Below, piece after piece: positions 45,870 to 58,134 of a DNA stretch of 64,000 nucleotides. Below the pieces are notes generated by a model. That model did no database searches. It saw only the letters and a program-made list of their open reading frames with translations, and had not been told where the DNA came from. The position numbers and the translations under genes are program-made. Within the stretch, counting starts at the first letter, position 1. Every line of letters starts with the position of its first letter. This DNA comes from Agapanthus africanus. Lineage: Eukaryota; Streptophyta; Magnoliopsida; Asparagales; Amaryllidaceae. The stretch lies in the NCBI GenBank assembly GCA_030015575.1, contig JASDDO010000018.1:377451908-377515907 (forward strand), read 5' to 3'.

Positions 45870-48130
45870 TGTTGGAGATAGTGCCCTCAGAGTCAATTAT
45901 TAGGTCACAGGTACGTGATTGCAATGATTGATGGAGGACCTATCCCGGTAGGACAGTCTTACTCGAGATGATAGTATGCTATCTGGTTTACCTTTATCAT
46001 CGTGTACTGTTTTAGGTAACCTGACAAGTTGCTATTACACGTTGATAGAGCCCTTAGGATTCTTGCTTGACCACCAGCAGTATAAGGGCGATCATATAAG
46101 TGGGAGCTGGGGTCTATAAGCATATCCTTAAATGGTCCCTAGTCGTGTGAGTTTCGAGACAGGGCATCGATACTCCAGAGTAGACTAGTGTATACAGTCG
46201 AGACCCCGACGAGGGGCGGTGGCCGGTCTCACAAGCCACTGGTGTCAGTTGGATCACCTAAGATGTATACAGGTGCTCATTGGGTTATGAGTACACCGGA
46301 CAGGACTCGCCGGGAACATGCTAGTTGGTCATATACCAGACGTCAGATGGCAGTTCCCTGGTGACATGTGTACAGGTTAGTTCATCGACCTGGGGATCGT
46401 CATTTGTCTCGTGTGAGTTCCTACTGTACATTGATTACTACCCTACCACGGCTCAAAGGAGTCGTGCAAACAGGTTTTAGTTGGGTACAGTCCCGGGCCA
46501 CATGGAGGCAGTGAGCGTATCTTCAGGGGTTCGTCTCTCCCGGTATTGGGGGTGAGGTCGCGCTGTGTCTAGGAGAGCCATTACACGAAGCCCTCGGCCG
46601 AGGCAAGGAGATTTACTGGTAGGTATTCCAGTAGTATCTCAGGGTGTTCTGGGCTACACTCCGACACGACTTGTACCGCTTTTGGAGGTCTGACTTTTAC
46701 CAACCCCCTAGGCCCGCCATGCGACACTCATAGACGAACGGACCGGACTGTACGGATATTGTCACTGACAGGCTCAGTAGGGTTGTCAGGCTGAGTTCGC
46801 TCACAGACGTCCCTTTTAGTCAATACCTGGTAGCCCGTTACGTATTGGCTTATACCTCTGACGTGCTAGTGGTTAAATCCACAACCAAGGTGTTGACGAG
46901 TCTTTAGAGTCCCCCACATTCAGTTACTCAGCTTTCGGGCGAAAGGTTGTAGAGGCCGTATGGAGATATGGCAAGGTCCGATCAGATACGTGCGGTATTG
47001 CACGGATCAGGATCGGACAGTTTGTACTATAGGCCGTATGGATATATGGCAGGGTTCGATCAGATACGTGCGGTATTGCACGGATCAGGATCGAACGGAT
47101 AATACTAGCCGGCTTTGGTATAAGCCGGATCCTAGTATAGTACAGTGTAGATTTTGTCTCATTGCATTTGTATTTCGGTCGGAATACAAATGCGGGTGTG
47201 TATGCACAGTATCGGGGTTTTCCTGTAATTCATTACGGGACCAGTTTTCTGGAGTTGCCAGTTTGCTTTCCATTTCGGCCAATTTCCTTTGTATCGTTCA
47301 TTGGCCGAAGATTGGTGGAGGATGGCTTATTTGCATTGTTGCAAATAGGCATTTGTGGAGGGTGTTCTTTGCATATATTTGTATCATGATGGTTTCATGA
47401 TGGATCCCATCCTTTGACTCTTTCTTTTCCATCATGGCTTGACTTTGTAAATCATCATAGTTGTTGATGATGAGGTTGGTGGTAGGTGGTTGAGTGTGGG
47501 TTTTGATTTGGTGATCATTTCCTTTTGCATGATAGCCTTCTCTCTTTCTCCCTTTTGTATTATTGGATGGCTCCCATTATCTTTTGATACACCACACTTT
47601 CACTCTCCCTCTCTTCCTCATTGATATGGCCGGCCACTCCCCTTAGTGGGCTGTCCAAGATTTTTGGGGTGGGTTTTTAGCTCATTTCATGTTGCAAAAA
47701 TCCCATAAGATCAATCTCCAAAACCCCAAGTATCATTCCTCCACCAAAGGCAACTCCATAACCCCAAATGAGACTTGCTCACTAGATATTCTACAGCAAA
47801 TCTTGGGCACGTCGACTAGCCAGCTTCGTGCCCGAGTTGCCTCGGCATTGAGGTGGGAGCCCGTAAAAGAAGTAGGCGATGTGGTGCACTTCCGGCGACG
47901 AGGAGGAGACGGGACATTCTGCAGGAGATCGAGACGACGACGAGAAGACCGGAGGACTCGGATCTGTCGGTACATCTCTCTTCCCTTTCTTGTAAATAGC
48001 TAGGACTAGTTAGTGGTTCGATCCGGGTATTAGTGCGCGGCGGTTTGCCAGTTCAAGAAAAATTTAAGTTAATCACCGCTTCCGCATTTGGCCGTCGGAT
48101 TGACGGCCGGGGCGCCGCCGTGCACTTACA
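45870..48130 (+). repeat. 3' LTR of element F (2,261 bp)
   Basis: It is uninterrupted, starting TGTTGGAGATAG and ending CACTTACA, followed by TSD GGAGG. Hairpin arms TTCGGCCAA (47274-47282) and TTGGCCGAA (47301-47309) are intact. Confidence 0.95.
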
Positions 48131-48135
48131 GGAGG

Positions 48136-48619
48136 GAGTGAGGGAAAGCGAGAGAGAGAGAGAGTGTGTCCAAGGTCAAAGCCCCCCATGCCTCCTAACT
48201 ATCCCCCCATGCATATTTGTTTACTCTTTTCCTTTTCTTTTTCTTTTCTTTTGCTTTCTTTTCTTTTCATTTCCCATTTCATTTTTAAAACCAAAACATA
48301 AATCCCAAATGAAACCATGGTTATAAAATGTAACACAAGTGTAAAAATGATATGGTGCATGTTTTGCACAAAACAAGCTTAATGCGCGATTAGCGATATT
48401 TAATCGCAATTAGCACTAAATAGTGTATAATTAATCATAAAAACTTATAATTTGCACAATTCACATATAACACCCTCTTTTTAGTAATTTCTATAATTTT
48501 CCAAATTTTTTCCAATTTATCGGTATTTAATTATACCGCCTTATTAAAATATTCAATATATTTATTATTTAATTATAAAAATTCCCAAAAATAATATTTT
48601 ATTTTTCTAAAATGTTACA
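48136..48619 (-). repeat. Last piece of the D left LTR
   Basis: It matches about 57655-58134. It has a (GA)n run near 48150, a 50-nt CTTTT-rich tract (about 48225-48275), and AT-rich sequence ending ATGTTACA. Confidence 0.88.
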
Positions 48620-48632
48620 ATCTTCCCCCCTT
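48620..48632 (-). promoter_or_regulatory. Polypurine tract of element D
   Basis: The minus strand reads AAGGGGGGAAGAT directly before the 3' LTR start TGTAACATTTT. Confidence 0.82.
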
Positions 48633-49286
48633 GAGGAAATTTGGTCCCCAAATTTAAATTTAAACCCCTCAAATACTAAAACATTTCAGTAAAAGTCCAA
48701 GTCGTTGGGGCTCCGAAATCATCAATACATAAAACACATCGTAGCGCAATACATGCGCATGGAAAATGAGCAGATAACTCAAAATCAAAACTCCATCAAG
48801 TATCTCACAATCATCGGAGTCATGGTGAAGACACGAATGTCAAATCCAATACGAAAACCAATATGATGTAAATCAAAACTATACATGTAAACATCAAACT
48901 TATACATGTAAATATCTGAAGGAAATGCATGACAAACCGTTTTAAATCGCTGTGCGATGCGCACAACACTACACAGTGGCGGACTTCTATTATAAGAAAA
49001 TAACTATATATGTATATATCTTTTGTTTAATATGTACGTCCCGCCGTTTGAAAATAATTTAGAAGGGTTTCCTTGTTTTAAATGTTTCGTGTCATATCAG
49101 ACACGTAGGTAAATACTGAGACTATAGCTCCCTTTGTTGGAAATCCCTTCGATAATTATCAATGCATGCAAAATATATCCAGGTATTGTCTTCTGACTAG
49201 TCCTGCTCAGTACTAAAACAAATAGAAAATATCATAAAAACGTACTGCTCCCTAAGAAATCAATCCCAAAATGTGCATATGAATGC

Positions 49287-49850
49287 TACGTGCGTCTGGT
49301 GCACACGGAAATCAAAATCCATATATGTGCCATACATGTGCACAGAAACAACATCTAAGTGCAACGGGTGTGCACGAAACACTTGTCAGAGGCAACGTGT
49401 GTGCCTGACAATAAAAATTAGGTGCATCTGATATGCATGAAGAATCCCGATTTAATGCATCTGGTGTGCACCAAAATCGCATCTAAATCATGTGCATCCA
49501 ACGTGCACGAAATCACGAAATCCAATATCAAGCGCCGGACATGCGCAAAATCCAATCCAAGCGCGCCAAGTATGCACAAGAATCCAAATCAAATGCACAG
49601 AGTGCATGAAATCAACATCAATATTAGAATCGAAATCGACGGTATACAATAAAGCTCAATCCAAATCAGGTATACCGCGGTATATAATCTCATAACCATG
49701 TGCATCAGCGTGCACCGATCAAATCAAAACACTAAACGTGCAATAACTGTGCACAAATCATAAATCAATACCACGGTGTATAAAGAAAACCTCAAGTGTA
49801 ATAACTATGCACAAAATATAAATACCCAGTAGGTGCAACCATGGCGCACA
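49287..49850 (-). repeat. Array of ~12 short hyphenated palindromes in D
   Basis: Units have 5-nt arms, usually GTGCA/TGCAC, around a 7-nt loop. Starts include 49359 (loop ACGGGTG), 49390 (arms AGGCA/TGCCT, loop ACGTGTG), 49422, 49455, 49492 (loop TCCAACG), 49738 (loop ATAACTG), 49796 and 49833. Variants are GCGC/GCGC at 49532 and a 6-nt loop at 49700. Spacers are A-rich, often GAAATC. Arms change in pairs in several units. Confidence 0.75.
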
Positions 49851-50599
49851 AAAACAAATATCATGAAACTCAGTCATCAAGACTAAATCATGTGAATAGA
49901 TCGCCGAGAATACCGAAATCCAAGGTGACGGATACGTGATAATCGAATCATCAAATCACAAATCATAAATACCGTCGTCGATATTTCCTCCTTCAAAGTC
50001 GAGAAGGTGTCGGTGCATCCAATGCTAGCAGAGCAAGATATCTACTTGCCTCCTGTTCATGGTCTGGCGCCTGGTGCTTTTAGGCTCTTGTCTCTCACTG
50101 CGCATTGCTAGATATATAGCTCCTCGGCTCAACGGCCCAATATGGAATGACGACAGAAACAGACCCGCTCTGGCACATCCTCTACAGATCTCTGGCCAAC
50201 TACCTCGTTGACGATGCCGAACTCTGGCCTGCTGGGTGTGTGCAATATGACCGCTCCTGGGTCCAAGTCTTCTCGTATAGTATTTCAGAAAGGTCCTGTC
50301 GAGGTCTCTCTCAAATCTCATTTCTATCGAATTGCCCGAAAGTTACCACCCTTTATTATATATGTTTCTGGTTCCGGAAGGGCTGCATTCTCATCGCGAC
50401 TCCTTCTGGAAGATATATCAATAATCAACGCCTCTGCATGCGTATCACATCTCTAATGTCAGCAGAGTGGAACGTCATCTAATCAAGATCTCGTACGAAC
50501 CTCTTACTCTACTTTTCTCTGTTGTCGACTGATTCGGACTCGTCTCGTCGTGGCTGCATGGACTGTGCTCCAACGTCTATACTCGTATCTGGAGTCTCC

Positions 50600-50905
50600 C
50601 AAGCAATGCATCACATCACATAATATCCGAATGACGTCGAACCTTTCGATCGATTTGTCAAGGTTCCATAATCCCCCAAGAGCTCAACATCTTGGGTACA
50701 GTTTAATGGTATTCCAGTACATGCCACAGCACCTGTGGACCAACCGTAGAAGGGAAAACCCAAGCCTCAGAAATGGCACCACTAAACTACCGCAAACCCT
50801 AAGGTTCAAAGGCGTTCCATGGTCATTATGTCGAGTTAGGGTTTCATTCTTCTAGAGGGTCCATAGCATTACTTGCATTGTCTTCCGAATACTTTAAACT
50901 TGGAA
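50600..50905 (-). repeat. Segment in D related to the leader of copia element B
   Basis: It aligns with about 16480-16790 of B in the same orientation relative to each element. Shared blocks include TTTCGATCGA, GAGCTCAACA, CCGTAGAAGGG, CTACCRCAAACCCTA and GAGTTAGGGTTTCRTTCTTC. B's segment lies about 480-780 nt after its PBS, D's about 850-1150 nt after. Capture in either direction or common descent is possible. Confidence 0.7.
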
Positions 50906-51743
50906 ATGGGTTCCTGACATTCGATCGTCTCCATCGACTCTCAACGTACCTGCGTGAAGTCGTCTCTAGCTGGAATCAATCTATCTGATGACCTCGCATC
51001 GGGGTAAGCGAACGAACCACATGTCCTAATCATTCATTCTCGGACGACTAGCGACCATCTATCATCTCTCAAGTACAACTCGTACTGCAATAGCTCCAAC
51101 ATCTGGGGCGATATCTTGTCGTTCGCAGCAACAACTGGCTCATTCGTCTGCACGCTGAACAGTGCCTCAATCATCATGAATAAGCGATACATCAACGGTC
51201 ATCATATTCTGGCTGGCCTCTATCAGTGGCTCGATCCTCTGGTGCTGATCATCACGTCTGAGAAATCTCGTAAAAGCGATCCATCAAACGCTTATGGTGC
51301 GAAAACACAATAAAACGACGCCTCTATGCAATCGTATGTCTCTGGAATCACGCCCAGGTCAGTTCTCGTCCGTGACGAGCTCGTGATGGCACAACTCTAG
51401 CCGTAGCTCTCTCTGCCCGTGTAATCGTGGCAGCAAAATCATAACCAATATCGATGAGGATAGATCATGGGAATGAATATAATACCGTGCAATGAAATAT
51501 ACATCCTAAGACTCCTTAAGCGGAGTGGCGTATCGTAAGTATGCCGCGGAACATACAAACAGTACATCACTCTCCTTAAGTCACCTACTCCATCAACCAA
51601 GGTCAACCTACGCGACGAAAGTTCAGGTCTAATACCCCCTCGACTAAGTCTAAGTTCCGTAAGGTCAAGCCTAAGTTTCGAATATATACAAACGCTCTAG
51701 GCTCCGCATAGTCAAACTTAGACTCAAACCAAGGTTAACCTAA

Positions 51744-51757
51744 CTCTTTGATACCAA
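51744..51757 (-). promoter_or_regulatory. Primer-binding site of element D
   Basis: The minus strand reads TTGGTATCAAAGAG after the LTR end ATGACA and a short spacer. It is close to the initiator-methionine PBS TGGTATCAGAGC, with one internal change and a different end. Confidence 0.78.
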
Positions 51758-54680
51758 CTTTGTCATGACCCGAAATAGCACGTGACTGGACCTTGAATCA
51801 TACGAAGTCTATAAAATCTTATCTAATTCAAGTAAGCCAAAAGCCCAGAAATCTAAAACCATTTTAAATAATAAATGAAGGAAAACTAGTTTTAAAGAAG
51901 TGAAGAAAACACGTTTTAAAAACATGGTTTTTAAATAAGTAAGCTGAATATGCATTTTTAAATCCTCAAATCATTTCTGAAAATTTCGGCAGAGTTTCCT
52001 TTGTAAATATTGGCCCCAAACGGGATACAACAAGAATAATATATACATCAATGATAAAAGGTATCCCCAAGCAGGAGCTAGCTCTTCGTCAATCGACGGT
52101 CACAACTACGCAAGCAATATAATATACAACATCGAAGGGCGAGGATCAAAACTGAAAAGGAAACTCAAAACAACATGAAATCCATAATAATACAACGCGC
52201 GACTCTAAGGTCGAAAGAATAAACAACTCTAGTCTCTAAGTCTGAAATAAATACATGTCTGGTTGATGGAGATTCTAGATACAATAATGAAAATAATATA
52301 CAAGGGTGGTCACGATGCGAGTGAACCCACCTACTAAAACAATCACCCAGAAAGGAAGCAGTGTGCCAGAAAGCCGCAATAAAACCTGTACGGCAAAACC
52401 TGCAAGAACTGTGGCACAACGGGGGTGAGTTGCCAACTCGTGATTAGAAAACATCACAGAGCAAAAATCGTATGTATGACTCAATCCTAGGTCAAACGAT
52501 CAATATATATATAACCTCAAAATGATAAGTCTGAAGCATGAAAAGGTGGTAAGGGTAAACATCTATACATCAGTGTAATACCAAGTGCTCGTGTCAGTGC
52601 CTCAGGTAGCAATATATCATAAGTATGAGGTATGATCAATGTAATCAATGTCAACTATATCATGAAGTTTATAAGTATGTAGATCTCGTCCACGTGTCAA
52701 CCAATGACAAAAACATCATGCATGTAAATATCATAAAGCATATGCATGGAAGTATGAGGATATAATCAACGTGTGTCCCTCGTGACACATCAAATCATGG
52801 AACCTGAATGTCTAGCATCGACTCTCGAAAACATCATGAAACCTATACTCAGCATCGGCACGTAAATACCCATATATATAGGGCTCCGTCAATCCGGATC
52901 GGCCCACGGGCTCCGTCAGTCCGGATCGGCCCATATCATCTCTCGACTCCGGTCGGTATTCTCTGGATATCCACTGAGCCCAAATACAATCACCGGTAGG
53001 TGGTGGTTCCTCTTCCAGGCTTACCGTCTATATACACAGCATCCCTTTCTTGCCCCAGGGTATCATACCGGGCCCCACCATGTACTCGCACATAGCCCAC
53101 GACGCTCCTCGCATAGGGTATATATATATATCAGAACCGATAAAACTCATGGTGGTTGCTGAAATATTATATTAAGAGAAACCGGGTTTTTAAAACAATA
53201 CATACTTTCTTTTGAAATAGCACGGTTCTCAAATCAAGATATATCATGGAAACAATATATCTCAATACGTAAAATCATAAAGCATGATGTATGCGACATA
53301 TAACAAAATGTAAGCATATCCATATATCATACAACATAAAACAGTAATATGCACATATCGAGGGAAAACCACTCTTTGAAATGAATCCAGTTTTAAAATA
53401 TATCTTGCGGTTCCCAAATCTCCAAAATCAAGCCAGAATCATCTATGTACGTGCAATACGTATGTATGCAAGTATGGGTGTACAATATGTGTGTACGCAA
53501 GTATGTCATGCAAGGAGTCATATCCTGATGCAACAATCCTACTGTGTAGTGACATGGCAATTATCGATGATGAAGTGTGTGAGCCGGCAAGCAGGTGTAC
53601 GTGGAACATACGCATCATCGATAATGGTGCTGGTGTCCTGACATCATGGGTTTAATATGACAATAAACACATTTAAACATGCAATGCGATGTGAATAGCA
53701 TGAATATGCGGAAAATGAATAATAAACACAACAGTGAAGAATCTACATCAATATAAATATGTCATACAGTTTTGCCATTCGAAATAAGCCGAATCGTGGT
53801 GTTTAGAAAAAAATAAGGGCTATGGTGTTTTTAAGAAAATGTGCGTCTTTTAAAAATATCCGTAGAATCCCTTGGCCTGTCTTTAAAATACTCACGATTC
53901 GTTAGTTTTGAAATAGGTATGACTCGGGTCTAGTCTAACATCTGCTAAGTAAACTACAGATCTAACTAACAAGCTAATCGAAGGGTATAGAAACCACTTA
54001 AATCTGAGTCGATATATATATACATATATAACAGTCGGTGATCCTGCCTCAATAGTATCCCATACGATACAATATCTATAGTCTGGCATCGTCAAGTTAA
54101 GAGTGCGGATCTATCATCAATATATATAGCTTGTACGTAAATCCGTCGTACGGCATCCCAAATCTGGGTACGGGTCGAATCTCACATTTATCTCCTCAAT
54201 TATCTGGTATCCTTATCATCATATCTCATGAACTGGGGTACTGATCTAAGTCTAGTACGAACAGATACCATCTATATATATGTGCGTGTGATCAGTCGAA
54301 AATATTGCATTTTTAACACATCAATTTCCCTACCATTTGCACTCATCTAAAGGTGTTCGGAATAGATATAGCACATATTAGCAAAACATCTGTAAAATAC
54401 CAAATAACTTGTGTTATGCTTTATAACCGACATTTTGAGGGAAATTGAGTGTTTTTGCATGCATCGTCTTTGTATAGCGCAACACTTGTCTCAAGAATCT
54501 GTGCTAGAAATTCCAGGAAAAGAACTGAAACTGCTAAAAGTGCTGAGAAAAATACGCCAAGTCCAAGACTTGTAATCTGGCAGTGATATAGAAAGATTTA
54601 TGAGATTCCACACATCATAAAAGTGCCACAAAGTCAGAACAAGAATAACACAGAATTTCCATGCAGAGAGGCCACTAATG

Positions 54681-54730
54681 GGCCGCGGATCCGCGGCCAA
54701 AGGCTCCTTCCCACGGCGGATCCGCGGCCA
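54681..54730 (+). other. GC-rich double palindrome in H
   Basis: GGCCGCGGATCCGCGGCC (54681-54698) is an 18-bp perfect palindrome. A near-copy, CGGCGGATCCGCGGCC, follows at 54714-54729, so the two can also pair with each other. It resembles the leader hairpins of C, E and F. Confidence 0.85.
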
Positions 54731-54804
54731 TGTGATGATGACGTCAGCGTCGCTTCGCTTCAGAATTCTCCTTCCAAGGCCTACATTTCTTCAAGCCACT
54801 GCAA

Positions 54805-54919
54805 ATTCCAGAAATCTCCAGAAGCTTCTGTCCCAACAGCAAAGCTCTTTGTTCAAGCTAAACACTCTCAAGCTTCTCAAGCAAGCCTCTCAAATAACTA
54901 CCTAAGCCTAGAAGCTTCT
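54805..54919 (+). promoter_or_regulatory. Candidate heat-shock-element cluster in H
   Basis: TTCCAGAA (54806-54813), GAAGCTTC (54821-54828) and GAAGCTTC (54911-54918) match the GAAnnTTC or TTCnnGAA half-site arrangement bound by heat-shock factors. They lie 130-250 bp upstream of the TATA box. AAGCTT-rich wording continues to 55075, so simple repetition is an alternative. Confidence 0.4.
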
Positions 54920-55052
54920 CCCTAACCTCCAAGCTTATCAAAGAAGCTAGCCCTAACTAACTATCTTTAGAACCTTCTCCTTAACTACCAAGCTTACAAG
55001 TGAAGCTAAACTAAACCTAGCTTCTAAAGGAAGCTAATCAAAAGGTGAAGGC

Positions 55053-55059
55053 TATAAAA
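55053..55059 (+). promoter_or_regulatory. TATA box of H
   Basis: GCTATAAAAGGG is a strong plant TATA box in the middle of the LTR, where a U3-R boundary would be expected. Transcription would start about 30 bp downstream. Confidence 0.65.
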
Positions 55060-58000
55060 GGGACCCTAAAGCTTCTATTCGAAGGTTGTTGATTGTCGAT
55101 CAATTTCTACCCACAAGTTGAGTGACACAACTTGTGCATTAAAACCCAAACCCTAATCCAATCACAAAAGCCAAATTCAAGATCTCCGAGTACAAATCAA
55201 GCAAGAAGCCTTCAACCTTTTAGAAGCGAAGCCGATCTTCAACCGAGCAAGTGATCCTCAAGATGATCCGCGACTCACGGAGACATGCGGAGCCAAATCG
55301 ACGATCTAGTTCTTTCCTCGAATCTTGTAGATCTTGAGAGAATTGTAACAAAATTGTTGATAAATAAAAGGTGAAATTTCTTTATCTTGCTTACTTTTAT
55401 ATTTGAGCATTATGATTAGATCTCGATTCTTGATTGTGTTCTTTGATATGATACTTGAGTAAAAACTCCGCTCGTGGAGGAATCGAGAAAATTGATAGTT
55501 GATGATGATTAGATTCTTGTACGATTCTTAAGTCCTATGAGTTTTGTAAACTCTAGTAAATTGAAGCATCGACAACCTAGTTTCGAGCGATGCTTTCTTG
55601 AATCTTTTCGCTCTTAATTAGTGATCAACGATCGATGCTTGAATTTTCTAGAGGCTAGAATGTGAATGAAATCAACGAAAGGACAACGGATAGATGATGA
55701 AACACTAGTTTCCGCAAGAAATCCCTAAATGTCGTTGATCATCATCGATCTAGCATCAAATCATCAATGGATAAGAAAACGTAATCACAAGTTTTCATCA
55801 CTACTATCGATTCAATCGATTCCTACGAGTCTCATTACAATTCTTGAAACCTAACTCGATTGGATATCATTAATTCTTGATTCTTGATTTTTAGTGTTCT
55901 TGTTATTAGATCTAGATTTTGATAATTCTTGAAATTCACTTTATTAAATCTTAAATCAAATTGTCTTTTCTTTTCTCTTTAATTTTCAATTCATCTAAAT
56001 CAAATACGATCAAATCACACTTTTCCTGTGGACGATCCGCACTCGCTAACGAACCTACATCGACACCGTTATTGATTGCGGTTTAAAAATTTCTTTGGTT
56101 GTGATTTCTATACATTTTCTACCTACACACCGAGAATCATTCAATCAGCGTGTATGAAAACACAAGCCTAAAGGCCCGCTAAAATCTCATGTCGTATCTC
56201 ATAATACGAATCTAAACATATCACCGATCTCATGGCATCATGCCCAAACTCATCGACTCGTCTCCAAATACCATGTACAATCCTCATCATCAATCTGTAG
56301 GTATACGTATATATATATATATATATATAGTCCCATACCTATGTGTGTGTGTATATATATACGTATCCCCATATACGCATCAGTATAACAAGTAAGCATG
56401 TGTGTGCGTGTGGGTGTAAACCTTATTCTAGGGCTCACGACTAAACTAACTATGAGACACCATCATCCAATGATACTAAAATATCCATGACTCCCAAAGC
56501 ATATCTAGATAATAATAACCTCACAATAACATGTAATTATATCCATATAATATATCTATATTCCATACACTATACTACGAACTGCAGGGGTGCTATACGC
56601 CATCCACCAGACTTCCCCCGTAGATGTGTATCTACTCACCTTGATCTTGCTTGCCGATATCGATGTCACCATTATCTTCTTCATCATCTCGAATCATCGT
56701 GGGGTACCTACACATATAACACAAATGCAATGCGCATTAAAATCAAGTCGGAAACCCAGAACGACATGCTAAAGGCCTATAGGTTAGAACTTATGGACCA
56801 CGCCTTCAAAACCACCAAATAACACTCGATTTCGACGTACAAACGTCAAGTGATCGAGGTAAAACATAAATACGAAAATCCAGAATTCAAAATACGAGAA
56901 ACGAAACCCCGAATCAAAACAGCAACTCTTGAAAATGGTCCCAGATTTTACCCTAGGTCAAATTAGCCAATTTTGCATATGCCAAGCGTCTAGATTACAG
57001 ATATAGGAGCTATAGGAGAAGCACGAAGCCCAAACTTCATGCTCTGGCCGCAAATTGCGGCCAGAAAGGGTTTATTTATGGCCCAGGTGTGAGGGTAGGG
57101 GCTGAGGTCTTGGGTGGTGCTTTCTTGGTGCCTGCCTGTATCCCAGTCTTCGCCAAATAATTTTTTAGGTCCCCGAGTGATAGCAGATTCAATTTTCTCA
57201 TCAAAACTTCCAGAATTTCTGTAATCTGCAGATTTCAAAGTTCATATTTGAGAGTAAAGTCTCAGGTTTTAGTCCAATATTATATCACTAGAGGGGTTTT
57301 AAGGTCACTACTAAGTCAATTACACTATCTCAAATCAAAATCCCTTCAAACCCTAACTAGAGATTCAAAGTTCACCAAACCGCATTTAAACAGTTCTAAA
57401 CATGCATAGGTGCTAAAGGAATTCAAATACTATGCTAAAGGTGCAGGAATTACCTCACTTGGCAACTCAAGAAAATTCTTGAGTTGCCCCTAGTGATCAA
57501 AATCGGATTTTTCTTGGTCCAAGGTGCTTGTGATGGTCTTGTGCACATTTTTTGTGAAAAGGGGGTGGACTTTGGATGAAGTTTTGAAGCTTAAATGTAG
57601 AGAAGAAGAATAAGGAGAAGGGGGAAGGGAGAGGCTGCTGCTGGAGTTTGGAGGGAGTGAGGGAAAGAGAGAGAGAGTGTGTCCAAGGTCAAAGCCCCAT
57701 GCCTCCTAATTCCCCCCCCCCATGCTTATTTGTTTACTCTTTTCCTTTTCTTTTTCTTTTCTTTTGCTTTCTTTTCTTTTCTTTTCCCATTTCATTTTTA
57801 AAACCAAAATATAAATCCCAAATGAAACCATGGTTACAAAATGTAACACAAGTGTAAAAATGATATGGTGCATGTTTTGCATAAAACAAGCTTAATGCGC
57901 GATTAGCGATATTTAATCGCGATTAGCACTAAATAGTGTATAATTAATCATAAAATCTTATAATTTGCATAATTCACATAAAACACCCTCTTTTTAGCAA

Positions 58001-58134
58001 TTTCTATAATTTTCCAAATTTTTTTTCCAATTTATCGGTATTTAATTATATCGCCTTATTAAAATATTCAATATATTTATTATTTAATTATAAAAATTCC
58101 CAAAAATAATATTTTATTTTTCTGAAATATTACA

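Larger units (their letters stand above)
35648..48130 (+). mobile_element. Element F: non-autonomous Ty1/copia-type element, sister of C, containing solo LTR G
   Basis: Parts are a 5' LTR (35648-36287 and 38522-40142, split by G), PBS 40144, leader, decayed pol, PPT 45856-45869 and 3' LTR 45870-48130. The TSD is GGAGG (35643-35647 and 48131-48135), in D's left LTR. Net LTR lengths are both 2,261 bp with about 20 differences by eye, roughly 1%. The interior (5.7 kb) is collinear with C and carries the same missing pol domains. Confidence 0.94.
21277..48619 (-). repeat. Element D 3' LTR (left), split into three pieces
   Basis: Pieces are 21277-23964, 34303-35647 and 48136-48619. They are separated by E (with its TSD) and by F (with its TSD). 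The plus-strand ends are TGTCACGACCC and ATGTTACA. It aligns end to end with 51761-58134 outside the insertions, with several percent divergence by eye. Confidence 0.9.
48633..51743 (-). other. Non-coding internal domain of element D
   Basis: This 3.1-kb stretch has no frame longer than about 110 codons and no gag, protease, RT or integrase motif on either strand. It contains the palindrome array (49287-49850) and a segment related to copia leaders (about 50600-50905). The plus-strand frames at 50147-50482 and 50550-50855 match no family I recognise and are probably chance. Confidence 0.7.
54289..56147 (+). mobile_element. Element H: solo LTR of a different retrotransposon family
   Basis: The 1,859-bp unit starts TGATCAGTCG and ends CAATCA. 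It is flanked by GCGTG (54284-54288 and 56148-56152), and D's left LTR lacks it at the same place (near 23800). No relation to the copia LTRs is seen. Its style (TGATCAGTC start, long LTR, clear TATA box) suggests a Ty3/gypsy lineage such as Tat or Athila, but no internal region is present to test this. Strand is inferred from the TATA box. Confidence 0.88.
21277..58134 (-). mobile_element. Element D: LARD-like LTR retrotransposon with ~4.5-kb LTRs and non-coding interior
   Basis: It is bounded by TSD TTAAC (21272-21276 and 58135-58139). Minus orientation is shown by a PBS-like TTGGTATCAAAGAG next to the right LTR and a PPT AAGGGGGGAAGAT next to the left LTR. After removing E, F (with G) and H, the LTRs are about 4,517 and 4,510 bp and the interior 3,141 bp. 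The pre-insertion element is about 12.2 kb. No gag or pol was recognised. These sizes resemble large retrotransposon derivatives described in cereals. The autonomous partner and superfamily are not determined; a Ty3/gypsy affiliation is possible. Confidence 0.85.
51761..58134 (-). repeat. Element D 5' LTR (right), interrupted by solo LTR H
   Basis: Plus-strand ends are TGTCATGACCC and ATATTACA. It is about 4,510 bp without H and its TSD copy. It carries the 27-bp repeats (52881-52934), the 13-bp inverted repeat (53560-53625), the palindrome at 57046-57062 and microsatellites near 56299-56366. Confidence 0.9.

Noticed and set aside
49287..49850. CRISPR-like array
   Set aside because: Units are short palindromes with variable arms and irregular spacing in a plant retroelement. 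There are no constant repeats of about 30 bp and no cas genes.
50147..50482. 111-codon plus-strand frame in D's interior
   Set aside because: It is on the strand opposite to the element, has no recognised domain, and its composition looks non-coding.
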